In this document: one piece after another, positions 34,977-43,720 of the stretch | Numbering within the stretch: the stretch's first letter is position 1 | Layout: each line of letters opens with the position of its first letter | From: an uncultured Odoribacter sp. | GTDB lineage: Bacteria; Bacteroidota; Bacteroidia; Bacteroidales; Marinifilaceae | NCBI GenBank assembly: GCA_910589025.1 | Contig: CAJURM010000003.1 | Location: 62,001-126,000 of the forward strand | Direction of reading: 5' to 3' | DNA: 64,000 nucleotides | Program-made: the position numbers and the translations under genes | The notes under the pieces: model-generated | What the model was told of the DNA's origin: nothing | The model's input: only the letters and a program-made list of their open reading frames with translations | Databases searched by the model: none

Positions 34977-36095
34977 TCAATAATGGTGTCCGCCGTCCCG
35001 CAACTCTTCGGGGCTGATGGGTTTGCGGGTGAGTGCCCGCCAGGCATACCAGATGTAGGCGACTACAAACGGTATAATCAGGGAGACATAGGACATGGCT
35101 TCCAGGGTGAAATGGGAAGAGGAAGCGTTGTAAATCGTCAGCGAAGACTGCAAGTCGGCGGTAGAGGGATAGAATGATGTATGGTTGAACCCGACCAGGA
35201 TAAACAGGGAAAATACGGCGAGAATGCTTCCGGCTCCGGTGAACCAGATGCCTTTCCGCCACTGGGGATGACGCAGGCTTTTGATGATGCCGTAAAGGAC
35301 GGCGACAACCCCTAAGAGCAAAATGAACGTGTTCACCGGCATTTGGAGCAGGTTGTGGAAATATTTGTAGGGTATCCGTGCGATTTGACCTCCTGTCGTG
35401 ATGCCGTAACCTTTGCTGCAAAGAATGATGCCTAAAAATGTAAGCAAAGTCACTACAAACAAAGCCGCGTTCCAACGCAGTTGTTTGATACAACGCAAGT
35501 GGATGCCGGCGTGGTTGATGGTGTTGATAAAGAACAGGCAACCCAGGGTCCGCGCTAAGAAAAAGACGGCGAAAGCCAGAAAATAGTTAGTGGGGACAAA
35601 CAGGGCGTCCAGTCCGCGCCAGGGCGTCATCCAGGTCACCTGCATCATTTCATTCAGCTTGAAAGGCGAACCGGTGAAGAACGTGGCTACGGCTGCCCCG
35701 ATAAGGAGGGGAGCGGCTATCCCGTTGATGATTAAAAAGATTTCATACGTGCGTTGCCCTAAAAAATTGTTGGGCTTTCTCCGGTACTCGTAAGACACTG
35801 CCTGTACGACAAAAGAAAACAGAATCAGCATCCACACGATGTATGCCCCGCCGAAACTGGAAGAATAGAAAAGAGGGAAGCTGGCGAAGAAAGCCCCGCC
35901 GAAAACCACTAAGGTCGTAAACGTAAATTCCCATTTCCTGCCGAGACTGTTGGTCAGCAGGTCTTTTTCTTCCGGAGTCTTGCCGATGGTGTACAGCAGG
36001 CTCTGACCACCCTGTACAAAAAGCAGGAATACCAATATCCCTCCTAACAGGGCAATGAGTATCCACCAATAGTGTTGTAATATATCTAAAGACAT
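34977..36095 (-). CDS. cydB: Cytochrome bd ubiquinol oxidase subunit II
   Basis: The 372-residue membrane protein has the CydB N-terminus (YWWILIALLGGILVFLLFVQGG) and the characteristic EEKDLLTNSLGRKWEFTFTTLV-like stretch and eight or so membrane segments. With CydA it forms a quinol-oxidising terminal oxidase used for low-oxygen respiration and detoxification. It starts 28 bp after cydA ends; the order DUF4492-cydA-cydB is standard in Bacteroidales. Confidence 0.95.
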   Translation of the reverse strand: MSLDILQHYWWILIALLGGILVFLLFVQGGQSLLYTIGKTPEEKDLLTNSLGRKWEFTFTTLVVFGGAFFASFPLFYSSSFGGAYIVWMLILFSFVVQAVSYEYRRKPNNFLGQRTYEIFLIINGIAAPLLIGAAVATFFTGSPFKLNEMMQVTWMTPWRGLDALFVPTNYFLAFAVFFLARTLGCLFFINTINHAGIHLRCIKQLRWNAALFVVTLLTFLGIILCSKGYGITTGGQIARIPYKYFHNLLQMPVNTFILLLGVVAVLYGIIKSLRHPQWRKGIWFTGAGSILAVFSLFILVGFNHTSFYPSTADLQSSLTIYNASSSHFTLEAMSYVSLIIPFVVAYIWYAWRALTRKPISPEELRDGGHHY

Positions 36096-36123
36096 GGCGT
36101 ATCGTTTTTTTGTGTTAATGAAT

Positions 36124-37668
36124 TTATTGGGCTTCTTTTTTTATCTGTGTGAACATGATTTTCAGCTCGGCAATCAGCAGCACGGTGAACAGCACGGCAA
36201 ACATCCAGAACGTGGTAACCACCCAGTGGGAGGCGATGCGGGTTACGGCGGCAGAGGTGGGCATAAGGTCCTGTACCACCCACGGCTGGCGTCCCACTTC
36301 TGCTACAATCCATCCGCATTGGGAAGCTACATAGGCCAACGGAACGCAGGCAATTGCCACGTAGGGAATGAATCTGAATTTCTCGAATTTGCGCTTGCGG
36401 GCATACCACCAACTGACGACGAAAAGGGCAACGAACAGGAAGCCCAGGCCGACCATAATGCGGAAACTGTAAAATACCAACGGGACATTGGGAATGGATT
36501 CGTATTCCGATTGGAGGTATCCGTATCCGAAGTCCCGGTAATGTGCCTTTAATGTGCCCAGTGCGGCGTGAGCCGTTTGTTTATCCTGTGCATCAACCGC
36601 CTGTTTGTAATTCTTTAAGGCGTTGATGGCTTTTTTCCCGTTTTCCATCCTTTGCCGGGTGGAAGGGTATACCTGTCCGGTTTCGGAAGTGTAGCCGTCT
36701 AAAATATCCTGTATGCCGGGGATGTAAGCGTCGGTGTCCCTGTATGCCAGGAACGACAGCATGCCCGGCAACCCGATAGTCATCGTAGTCTCTTTCATGC
36801 GGGGAGTAGGAGCGTCCGCTTTGTCCGTCAGCACGCCGAACACGGTGAGTTCCATGTTGCGTCCTCCCCGGTTTAATCCTTCCATGGCGGCAAATTTCAT
36901 CGGTTGCGTCTTGGCAATGTCCTGTGCGCTGGTATCACCGGTAAAGATGGTGGCCAGAATACTTAAAATACCGAAAACGGAAGCCAGCAGGATGCTGCGT
37001 CTGGCCATTTCAAACTGTTTCTTTTTCAGAATAAACCAGGTGCTTACGCCGACGACGAAACAAGCCGAAAGGGTATAGGCGGATGTGACGGTATGAAAAA
37101 ATTTGTTTATCGACGTGGGGGAGAGGAGAACAGCCCAGAAATCGTCCATTTCATTTCGGGCGGTAAGCGGATTGAACTCCATGCCTACCGGATTCTGCAT
37201 CCAGGCATTGGCAACCAGAATCCAGAGTGCCGAAATGTTGGCGCCGACGAAGACCATCCATGTCGAAAGGAGATGAAAACGACGGCTGACCTTATGCCAG
37301 CCGAAAAACATTACGGCGACAAACGTAGCTTCCAGGAAAAAGGCCAGGAGGCCTTCTATGGCCAGGGGAGCACCGAAAATGTCCCCGACAAACCAGGAAT
37401 AATTCGACCAGTTGGAGCCGAACTGAAACTCCAGAATCAGACCGGTGGCAATGCCGATGGCAAAGTTTATACCGAACAGCTTCATCCAGAATTTGGTGGT
37501 TCGCAACCACTCTTCTTTGCCTGTTCTCACCCATGTGGTCTCCATAACGGCAATCAGAAAGGCCAGACCGAGGGTCAGGGGAACAAACATGTAATGGTAG
37601 ATGGCGGTCATGGCAAATTGCCAGCGCGACCACTCTACTAACGAGGCGGAAGAAATTTCGTACATCAT
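36124..37668 (-). CDS. cydA: Cytochrome bd ubiquinol oxidase subunit I
   Basis: The 514-residue membrane protein contains the haem-ligand regions of CydA: a His in AIYHYMFVPLTLGL near the N-terminus, a His in FFHTVTSAYTLS, and a Met in SFRIMVGLGFL. GWIVAEVGRQPW is the conserved quinol-site motif near the C-terminus. The Q-loop region (about residues 255-350) is present. It is the catalytic subunit of the bd oxidase with cydB downstream and the DUF4492 gene 6 bp upstream. Confidence 0.95.
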   Translation of the reverse strand: MMYEISSASLVEWSRWQFAMTAIYHYMFVPLTLGLAFLIAVMETTWVRTGKEEWLRTTKFWMKLFGINFAIGIATGLILEFQFGSNWSNYSWFVGDIFGAPLAIEGLLAFFLEATFVAVMFFGWHKVSRRFHLLSTWMVFVGANISALWILVANAWMQNPVGMEFNPLTARNEMDDFWAVLLSPTSINKFFHTVTSAYTLSACFVVGVSTWFILKKKQFEMARRSILLASVFGILSILATIFTGDTSAQDIAKTQPMKFAAMEGLNRGGRNMELTVFGVLTDKADAPTPRMKETTMTIGLPGMLSFLAYRDTDAYIPGIQDILDGYTSETGQVYPSTRQRMENGKKAINALKNYKQAVDAQDKQTAHAALGTLKAHYRDFGYGYLQSEYESIPNVPLVFYSFRIMVGLGFLFVALFVVSWWYARKRKFEKFRFIPYVAIACVPLAYVASQCGWIVAEVGRQPWVVQDLMPTSAAVTRIASHWVVTTFWMFAVLFTVLLIAELKIMFTQIKKEAQ

Positions 37669-37674
37669 GGGATT

Positions 37675-37884
37675 TTAGGGTTTGTTGGTTAATTCATTCA
37701 GGACATGTTCGCTTTTCTCCCGGTCCGTCGCATAGTGCGTGTTCAGGTAGTTGGGCATCAGGAGAAATTTGAAGACGAAAAACAGTATCAGTACCTTGAT
37801 AAGGATAATCGCCCACAACATTTTTCCCCAACGGGGCATGTCGCGGAAACCGTCATAATACAGGTGCCATACGCGTTTCAGCAT
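37675..37884 (-). CDS. DUF4492 small membrane protein of the bd oxidase operon
   Basis: The 69-residue protein has one hydrophobic helix (MLWAIILIKVLILFFVFKFLL) and a short charged tail. It matches DUF4492, a protein found almost always directly before cydA in Bacteroidetes. It is probably a small accessory subunit of the oxidase, analogous in position to CydX-type proteins (inference). The 176-bp gap upstream is AT-rich and holds the promoters of this operon and of the divergent AI-2E family gene. Confidence 0.88.
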   Translation of the reverse strand: MLKRVWHLYYDGFRDMPRWGKMLWAIILIKVLILFFVFKFLLMPNYLNTHYATDREKSEHVLNELTNKP

Positions 37885-38012
37885 TTTCTTTTTTTTATCT
37901 ATTTTTTTCCATAAAGAAACGTAATAAAGATATGAATGTTTTTTCTAAAATGTTTTTTTACCTATTTTTTTATTTGAAAATGTTTTGGTGTCCGATGTAT
38001 CGATTATTTCCT

Positions 38013-38020
38013 TACTTTTG
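38013..38020 (+). promoter_or_regulatory. -7 element upstream of the AI-2E transporter gene
   Basis: TACTTTTG matches the TAnnTTTG consensus; the predicted start is near 38027, 34 bases before the ATG at 38061. No good -33 element is seen at the right spacing. Confidence 0.45.
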
Positions 38021-38060
38021 ACTGTATTTTTTAAGACGTTGAACACAAAGCGGATACCGT

Positions 38061-39173
38061 ATGAATAACTGGGGTAAATATTTTTTAGGCGTTGTGGCCT
38101 TGGTCGTCGTGGCATACCTTTGCTGGTACTTTTCCTCCGTTATCGCTTATGTCCTGATTGCCGCGGTGATTTCTTTCATTGGCAAGCCGATCATTGCCTT
38201 GTTGGGGAAAATTGAAATCCGGGGAGTGAAATTGCCCAATGGTGTGAAGGCGGGGCTTACACTGCTTATTTTGTGGGCGGTGTTTGTCTTTTTCTTTGTC
38301 ACCATTATTCCCTTGGTTACCAATGAATTTCAGCATCTGAGCAACACCAGCGCGGAGCAGATTGTCGCCAAACTGGAGTCTCCTCTGACGGATATCGGAA
38401 ACACGCTCAAACACTATGGCATCATCGGCCAGCAGGAGGATGTGAAACGCTATAGTTCGGACAATTTGGCATCCTTTGTCAGCGGCACCCGCATAAAATC
38501 CTTATTTAGCGTGGTGGCGGGAACCGTCAGCGGTATTTTTGTCTCCCTCTTTTCCATCACGTTTATCGCTTTTTTCTTTTTGAAAGACAGTTATTTATTT
38601 CACCGGATAGTCCTGGCGCTGTTGCCGGTACGGTATGAGGAGAGCGGCAGGAATGCACTGGAATCCATACAGCGTCTGTTGGTGCGCTATTTCGGCGGAT
38701 TGTTTCTGGAAGTGCTGGGGGTGATGGCTTTGAATACGATAGGCCTGTGTGTGGTGGGGATGAATTTTTCCAATGCCATCGTTATCGGCTTGGTGTCGGG
38801 AGTGCTCAACGTGATTCCCTACATCGGCCCTTTAATCGGGATTGTTTTCGGAATGGTGGTGGGACTGGTCTTGAATATCGACCTTCCTTTTTATACGGAT
38901 GTGTTGCCGTTGCTTTTTTACATGGCTTTGGCCATGCTGTTTACCCAACTGGTTGATAATGTCGTTTTTCAGCCCTTTATTTATGGGAACAGCGTACACG
39001 CCCACCCGCTTGAAATCTTTTTAGTCATTCTGATGGCAGGAAGTATGGCGGGCATCCCCGGAATGATACTGGCTATCCCCTCTTACACCGTGCTAAGGGT
39101 GATATTGCGCGAATTTTTCAATAAATACAAATTGGTGAAAAAACTCACGCAAAGTCTGGGAAAATATGAATAA
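38061..39173 (+). CDS. AI-2E family transporter
   Basis: The 370-residue inner-membrane protein has the PF01594 pattern: an N-terminal pair of membrane helices (YLCWYFSSVIAYVLIAAVISFIGKP split by a short loop), a long soluble middle (EQIVAKLESPLTD) and the conserved C-terminal core FSNAIVIGLVSGVLNVIPYIGPLIG. Members export small molecules, including autoinducer-2 or sodium in some species; the substrate is unknown here. The next gene overlaps its stop by 8 bp. Confidence 0.88.
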   Translation: MNNWGKYFLGVVALVVVAYLCWYFSSVIAYVLIAAVISFIGKPIIALLGKIEIRGVKLPNGVKAGLTLLILWAVFVFFFVTIIPLVTNEFQHLSNTSAEQIVAKLESPLTDIGNTLKHYGIIGQQEDVKRYSSDNLASFVSGTRIKSLFSVVAGTVSGIFVSLFSITFIAFFFLKDSYLFHRIVLALLPVRYEESGRNALESIQRLLVRYFGGLFLEVLGVMALNTIGLCVVGMNFSNAIVIGLVSGVLNVIPYIGPLIGIVFGMVVGLVLNIDLPFYTDVLPLLFYMALAMLFTQLVDNVVFQPFIYGNSVHAHPLEIFLVILMAGSMAGIPGMILAIPSYTVLRVILREFFNKYKLVKKLTQSLGKYE

Positions 39174-39750
39174 GGGATTTTTTCTTTTTTTGTTGCTTCT
39201 GCTGAGTGGCGTGGCACATGCACAATATAGCGGACAGTGGATATTGGGGGAACGCCTCAATTTTGTGAACGGCGGCAGGGTCATTACGGAAACCGGAGAG
39301 AAGAAAAACAACGGATTTATGTTTAAAGCGGCTCCTTCGTTGGGCTATTTTGTGCGCAACGGATTAGCTGTTGGCGTTGGCGTGGGATATGAATACATGA
39401 AAGATGTAAACGGGCATCAGAATACTTTTGAAGTGACACCGTTTCTCCGCTATGACTTCGGTGGCGGTCGGATGCGCCCCTTCCTGCTGGCGGAAAGCAG
39501 TTTCGGCTGGGGAAAAAGCGACCTGAACAAAGGAAACGACGCCCGGCATTATTTGTGGACACCTGCACTGAAACCCGGCATCTGGATTCGCCTCACGGAT
39601 CATCTTGCAGTGCAGGCCACCGTCATGAGCCTGAGGTATGAACGCTCCAGAATTACGGACCTGAAAACCGATGAGGTGTGGAAACGGGACCGCTGGAAAT
39701 TCCGCTGGCTGGACATCAGCTTCGGCTTCGACCTCATGTTTGATTTCTGA
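39166..39750 (+). CDS. Small outer membrane beta-barrel protein
   Basis: The 194-residue protein has a signal peptide (FFLFLLLLLSGVAHA) and then short amphipathic strands with alternating hydrophobic residues (GLAVGVGVGYEYM, FEVTPFLRYDFGGG, PFLLAESSFGWG), ending in F, typical of 8-stranded outer membrane barrels of the OmpW/OMP_b-brl type. The overlap of 8 bp with the AI-2E family gene makes co-translation likely and suggests an envelope function in common. Function not known. Confidence 0.75.
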   Translation: MNKGFFLFLLLLLSGVAHAQYSGQWILGERLNFVNGGRVITETGEKKNNGFMFKAAPSLGYFVRNGLAVGVGVGYEYMKDVNGHQNTFEVTPFLRYDFGGGRMRPFLLAESSFGWGKSDLNKGNDARHYLWTPALKPGIWIRLTDHLAVQATVMSLRYERSRITDLKTDEVWKRDRWKFRWLDISFGFDLMFDF

Positions 39751-40543
39751 TGCCTCCCCCTGCTAAGATAGGGAGGAGCGGTGAATGAAAAACGCTCCGG
39801 GATTTCCGGACCGGCAAATTGAAATAACCGGACAGACGGTTTGAAATACCATCGTTTGCTCTCTCCCGAAACGGTGGACGTCACTTTCCCGAATCTCCCA
39901 TGTGCATCTCCCAATTCCGGCAGCCCAATATGCAGTCCCGTCCAATCACTTCCCCGCAACGGATTAACCAATTGCGCTGACACACCACTTTTCAGCCTTT
40001 GTGAGTTCCGTGATATAATTGTCAAACGCAACCGATAACATGACCGATCAAAATTAAAAGCTGTTTCTCAGGGGTTTCGCTGACTCAGCTTCGGTACAGA
40101 ATGCTTGTAGCATGCTTACAGCATGTTTGGCCAAGCCTTCATCAAGCCAGCTACAAGCATGCTGAAGCGTCTCTGATACGGCGAAACTACGGCGAATCCA
40201 TAGCGAAATGCCTGCCCAGTCCCATCCATCATAATAAGCATTGCACTCTCTGGTATTTGTAAATACAATACAAATATTGATATTTTTAAACATTTGTGTC
40301 CTTGAAATTCAAACCATCACTCAAAAATCACTCCTATTTTGTTCTCCAAACCGGCAAACTGACAAGTTTATCCGGATTTTATTCCTTTTATGCAAAAAAT
40401 ATGAATGAAATTATCTTTTCGGTAAATGTATCGGTCACGGGAATAAAAAACGGGCAAATGGACCAGTAATTTTATATTCCTGTAAACGTAATTGTTTGTT
40501 GAAATAAGTGTTTGTGAAAAAGATAATTTGGGAGGTAGGGGGG
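39751..40543. other. Gene-poor intergenic region, about 790 bp
   Basis: No gene on the plus strand has a credible start, signal or motif. CCTCCC and GGGAGG near 39752-39775 could form a weak hairpin after the barrel gene. The 39780-40050 part looks like decayed sequence. A short minus-strand frame (40054-40293) overlaps a GCATGC-rich repeat (separate entry). 40300-40543 is AT-rich with no recognised feature until the lon terminator. Confidence 0.5.
40054..40293 (-). other. Structured segment with short minus-strand frame
   Basis: On the minus strand, 79 codons are open from 40293, but the protein matches nothing I know and reads as repeats of HACSW/KHAVSM-type units. At the DNA level GCTTGTAGC and GCTACAAGC are inverted copies about 45 bases apart, with several GCATGC cores between, and GGCGAA repeats nearby. 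It may be a structured RNA, a small mobile repeat or a decayed gene. Confidence 0.3.
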
Positions 40544-40586
40544 TAAAAATTAAAAGGAGCCCGCCTGGGCTCCTTTTAATTTTTTC
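40544..40586 (-). terminator. Terminator after lon
   Basis: ATTAAAAGGAGCCC (40549-40562) pairs perfectly with GGGCTCCTTTTAAT (40567-40580) around a 4-base loop. On the minus strand a T stretch follows, so it ends the lon transcript that stops at 40588. It is nearly symmetric and could act on both strands. Confidence 0.9.
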
Positions 40587-40587
40587 T

Positions 40588-42999
40588 TTACAGCAGTGCT
40601 ATTTTCAACACTTCATCAATGGTATCGACGTAGTGGAATTTCAGTCCCTTCAGATACTCTTTTTTGATCTCTTCGATGTCTTTCCGGTTTTCGCTGCACA
40701 GGATGATTTCTTTGATGCCGGCGCGTTTGGCAGCTAAGATTTTTTCCCGGATACCGCCGACAGGCAATACTTTGCCCCGGAGGGTGATTTCGCCGGTCAT
40801 AGCCAGTGCTTTTTTTACTTTTCTGCCGGTCAGTGATGATACCAGTGAAGTAACCATCGTTATACCTGCCGAAGGACCGTCTTTGGGTACGGCGCCTGCC
40901 GGAACATGGACATGGATGTTTCTTTCTTCAAATATATTTTCGTCGATGCCGATTTCTTTGGCATGGGATTTTATGTATTCCAGTGCCAAAGTGGCAGACT
41001 CTTTCATCACGTCTCCCAGATTACCCGTCAGGCACAGGTGGCCTTTGCCTTTGCTGTAACTGGATTCGATGAAGAGGATTTCCCCGCCTACGGATGTCCA
41101 GGCTAATCCTGTAACTACGCCCGGAAGCTCGTTCCCTTGATACTCTTCCCGTGAGAAAATGGGCGAACCCAAGTATTCTTTCACTTTGTCCGCATCCAGC
41201 AGGACATGGAATTTCTTGTTCAGGGCAACTTTGTGCGCCACTTGCCGCATGATTTTGGCAATGACTTTATCCAGGCTTCGCACGCCCGATTCCCGGGTAT
41301 ATTTTTCAATCATCAGGTCGATGCTTTCGTCCGGAATTTGGACGTTGCTTTCGCTGATACCGTGATTCTCCATCTGCTTCGGGATAAGGTGGCGTTTGGC
41401 GATTTCCCGCTTCTCTTCCAACAGATAACCGCTGACTTCGATGATTTCCATGCGGTCTCTTAAAGGAGGCGCAATGGTGGACAGGTCGTTGGCCGTGGCG
41501 ATGAACATCACTTTTGACAGGTCGTAATCGATGTCCAGGAAGTTATCGTGGAAGTTGGTGTTTTGTTCCGGGTCCAGCACCTCCAACAGGGCGGACTGGG
41601 GATCACCGCGGAAGTCTTTGCCTACTTTGTCTATTTCGTCCAGGATGAATACGGGATTGGATGTCCCGGCTTTCTTGATATTCTGGATAATCCGTCCCGG
41701 CATGGCTCCGATATAGGTTTTGCGGTGGCCGCGGATTTCGGATTCGTCGTGCAGTCCGCCCAATGACATGCGGACAAATTCCCGCCCGACAGCACGGGCT
41801 ACCGATTTGCCCAAAGAGGTTTTCCCGACTCCCGGAGGGCCGTAAAGACAAAGGATGGGCGATTTCATGTCTGTCTTTAATTTCAGAACCGCTAAATATT
41901 CCAGTATCCTTTCTTTCACCTTCTCTAATCCGAAGTGGTCGGCGTCCAGAATCTCTTTTGCATGGTTCAGGTCTAAATTGTCCGTGGAACAGTGGTTCCA
42001 CGGCAATTCAATCAACTCCCGCAAATAGTTGGACTGTACGGAATAGTCCGGTGAAGAGGGATTCAGCCGTTTGAGCTTATTCAGCTCTTTTTCAAACGTC
42101 TCCTTCACATTGGCGTCCCATTCTTTTGTCTGTGCCAGTTCTTCCAGCTCGTCAATTTCCTGGTCGGCGGGCGTTCCTCCCAATTCGTCCTGGATGGTCT
42201 TTATCTGCTGGTGGAGAAAATATTCCCTTTGCTGTTTGTCAAGGTCGTTTTTTACTTTTTTCTGTATATCGTGTTTGAGTTCCATCAGACTGAGCTGTTG
42301 GCTCAAAAGTTCCAGCAATTTGATAGCCCTGGATTTCAGGTCGTCGATTTCCAGCAACTCCTGTTTGCTTTGGTACCCCACGTCCGTATTGTGAGAAATG
42401 AAGTTAATCAGGAAAAACATGCTTTCGATGTTTCTCATGGCAAAAGTCGCTTCGCCCGCAGGGTGTTCGGAGTATTTTATTACTTTCCCCGCCATCTCTT
42501 TCAGCGATTCGGTGATGGCGTCGTATTCCGGATCGTTTACCGGTACTTTTTCCTCGTTTTTGAGTTGTATTTTCCCCATGTGATAGGGAGCATCGTAAAG
42601 GATGTCTTCCAGTTCAAATCTTTTTTTACCCTGTATGATGGCGGTAGTCGTTCCGTCCGGCATTTCCAGGATCTTCAATATGGCGGCCACTGTCCCGATT
42701 CTATACAGGTCGTTAAGCTCCGGATTTTCCGTGTTGGTATCCTTTTGGGTGATGACCCCGATAAAAGCATTCTGCTTATACGCGTCCTGAATAAGTTTCA
42801 GGGACTTATTCCTTCCGATATTGATGGGAATAATCACTCCCGGAAACAATACGGTGTTCCGAAGCGGCAATATTGGCAGGGTGTCCGGTATGTTTTTGTC
42901 ATTCAACGCTGTTTTTTCATCCGTAATGATGGGTAAAAACTCGCTCGATTCATCTGTAATCTCTTCCAGTAACAGGTTCTTGAAATCTATCTTTTCCAT
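40588..42999 (-). CDS. lon: ATP-dependent Lon protease
   Basis: The 803-residue protein has the full Lon order: N-terminal substrate domain (LPILPLRNTVLFPGVIIPINIG), coiled middle, AAA+ module with Walker A GPPGVGKTSLGKS and Walker B VFILDEIDK, and a C-terminal Ser-Lys protease domain with PKDGPSAGITM holding the catalytic Ser and a downstream Lys in GGIREKILAAKRAG. The start at 42999 is preceded by AGAGGAGAG; an in-frame ATG at 43056 lacks this. It degrades misfolded and regulatory proteins in the cytoplasm. A sigma-54-type promoter lies about 100 bp upstream. Confidence 0.97.
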   Translation of the reverse strand: MEKIDFKNLLLEEITDESSEFLPIITDEKTALNDKNIPDTLPILPLRNTVLFPGVIIPINIGRNKSLKLIQDAYKQNAFIGVITQKDTNTENPELNDLYRIGTVAAILKILEMPDGTTTAIIQGKKRFELEDILYDAPYHMGKIQLKNEEKVPVNDPEYDAITESLKEMAGKVIKYSEHPAGEATFAMRNIESMFFLINFISHNTDVGYQSKQELLEIDDLKSRAIKLLELLSQQLSLMELKHDIQKKVKNDLDKQQREYFLHQQIKTIQDELGGTPADQEIDELEELAQTKEWDANVKETFEKELNKLKRLNPSSPDYSVQSNYLRELIELPWNHCSTDNLDLNHAKEILDADHFGLEKVKERILEYLAVLKLKTDMKSPILCLYGPPGVGKTSLGKSVARAVGREFVRMSLGGLHDESEIRGHRKTYIGAMPGRIIQNIKKAGTSNPVFILDEIDKVGKDFRGDPQSALLEVLDPEQNTNFHDNFLDIDYDLSKVMFIATANDLSTIAPPLRDRMEIIEVSGYLLEEKREIAKRHLIPKQMENHGISESNVQIPDESIDLMIEKYTRESGVRSLDKVIAKIMRQVAHKVALNKKFHVLLDADKVKEYLGSPIFSREEYQGNELPGVVTGLAWTSVGGEILFIESSYSKGKGHLCLTGNLGDVMKESATLALEYIKSHAKEIGIDENIFEERNIHVHVPAGAVPKDGPSAGITMVTSLVSSLTGRKVKKALAMTGEITLRGKVLPVGGIREKILAAKRAGIKEIILCSENRKDIEEIKKEYLKGLKFHYVDTIDEVLKIALL

Positions 43000-43097
43000 G
43001 TATTCTCTCCTCTCGATTTTATTTATAACAGAACTTACATCTGTCCTGACTGACATTTTGTCAATGAGATGCAGATATATGATGTCTTTCTATGTAA

Positions 43098-43114
43098 GGC
43101 AATTCCTGTGCCAA
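43098..43114 (-). promoter_or_regulatory. Sigma-54-type promoter upstream of lon
   Basis: Read on the minus strand, TTGGCAC is followed after five bases by TTGCC. The invariant GG (-24) and GC (-12) are ten bases apart, the sigma-54 (RpoN) spacing, and ten of ten core bases agree with TGGCAC-N5-TTGC. Transcription would start near 43087, leaving an 88-base leader before lon. The site lies just past the rpmE2 terminator, where a lon promoter is needed. Confidence 0.6.
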
Positions 43115-43180
43115 AAACAGCAGCGGGGGGCTGGAACGTGTTTTTTTATGTGAAAAGAAGGCGTTTTGCCGGAGGAAAAT

Positions 43181-43210
43181 AAAAAAAACCGCCTGGAAAG
43201 CGGTTTTTTT
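43181..43210 (-). terminator. Terminator after the L31 gene
   Basis: AAAAAACCGC pairs with GCGGTTTTTT around the loop CTGGAAA (43183-43192 and 43200-43209). On the minus strand it is followed by a T run, ending the L31 transcript. Confidence 0.85.
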
Positions 43211-43228
43211 ATTATGGGGATAAAGAAA

Positions 43229-43492
43229 TTATTTCTTTCTGTTTTCCATGTGGGTTTTATACCGGTTCATGAATTTATCGACACGACCTGCGGTGTCAAC
43301 CAATTTCACCTTACCTGTATAGAACGGATGTGAAGTATTGGAAATTTCTAATTTCACCAATGGGTATTCAACACCGTCAATTTCGATGGTTTCTTTCGTA
43401 ACTGCGGTTGATTTGGTGAGCGTAGTCATTCCGTTAGACATATCTTTAAATGCCACCAATCTGTAATTTTCAGGATGTATGCCCTCTTTCAT
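43229..43492 (-). CDS. rpmE2: 50S ribosomal protein L31, type B
   Basis: The 87-residue protein begins MKEGIHPENYRLVAFKDMSNG and contains the L31 core EISNTSHPFYTGKVKLVDTAGRVDKF. It has no cysteines for zinc, so it is the type B (C-minus) form with the characteristic extended middle. It is a single gene with its own terminator. In many bacteria type B replaces the zinc form; whether a second L31 exists is outside this window. Confidence 0.95.
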   Translation of the reverse strand: MKEGIHPENYRLVAFKDMSNGMTTLTKSTAVTKETIEIDGVEYPLVKLEISNTSHPFYTGKVKLVDTAGRVDKFMNRYKTHMENRKK

Positions 43493-43720
43493 ATCGTATA
43501 TAAATTTATTATTATTTCTTTTTTACCGGACCAATCCGGGATACTTAAACGGTTCGCAAAGATATGTGATTCATTATAAATCACAAAGAAAATTACTAAC
43601 TTTTTTTCTTTCTTCCGTTTTTCGGGAGAAATGCCTGCCTGTGTGTCCCGGATTTTCTGCCCGCGGTTTGAGATTACTGGTTTTAAAATATTATTTTCGC
43701 ACAAAGAATAAAAACAGCGT

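Noticed and set aside
33461..35047. A 528-codon minus-strand frame opposite the beta-galactosidase, and another at 32312-33418
   Set aside because: Both mirror the GH2 gene, with no recognisable protein features of their own, and the first runs through the terminator and into cydB.
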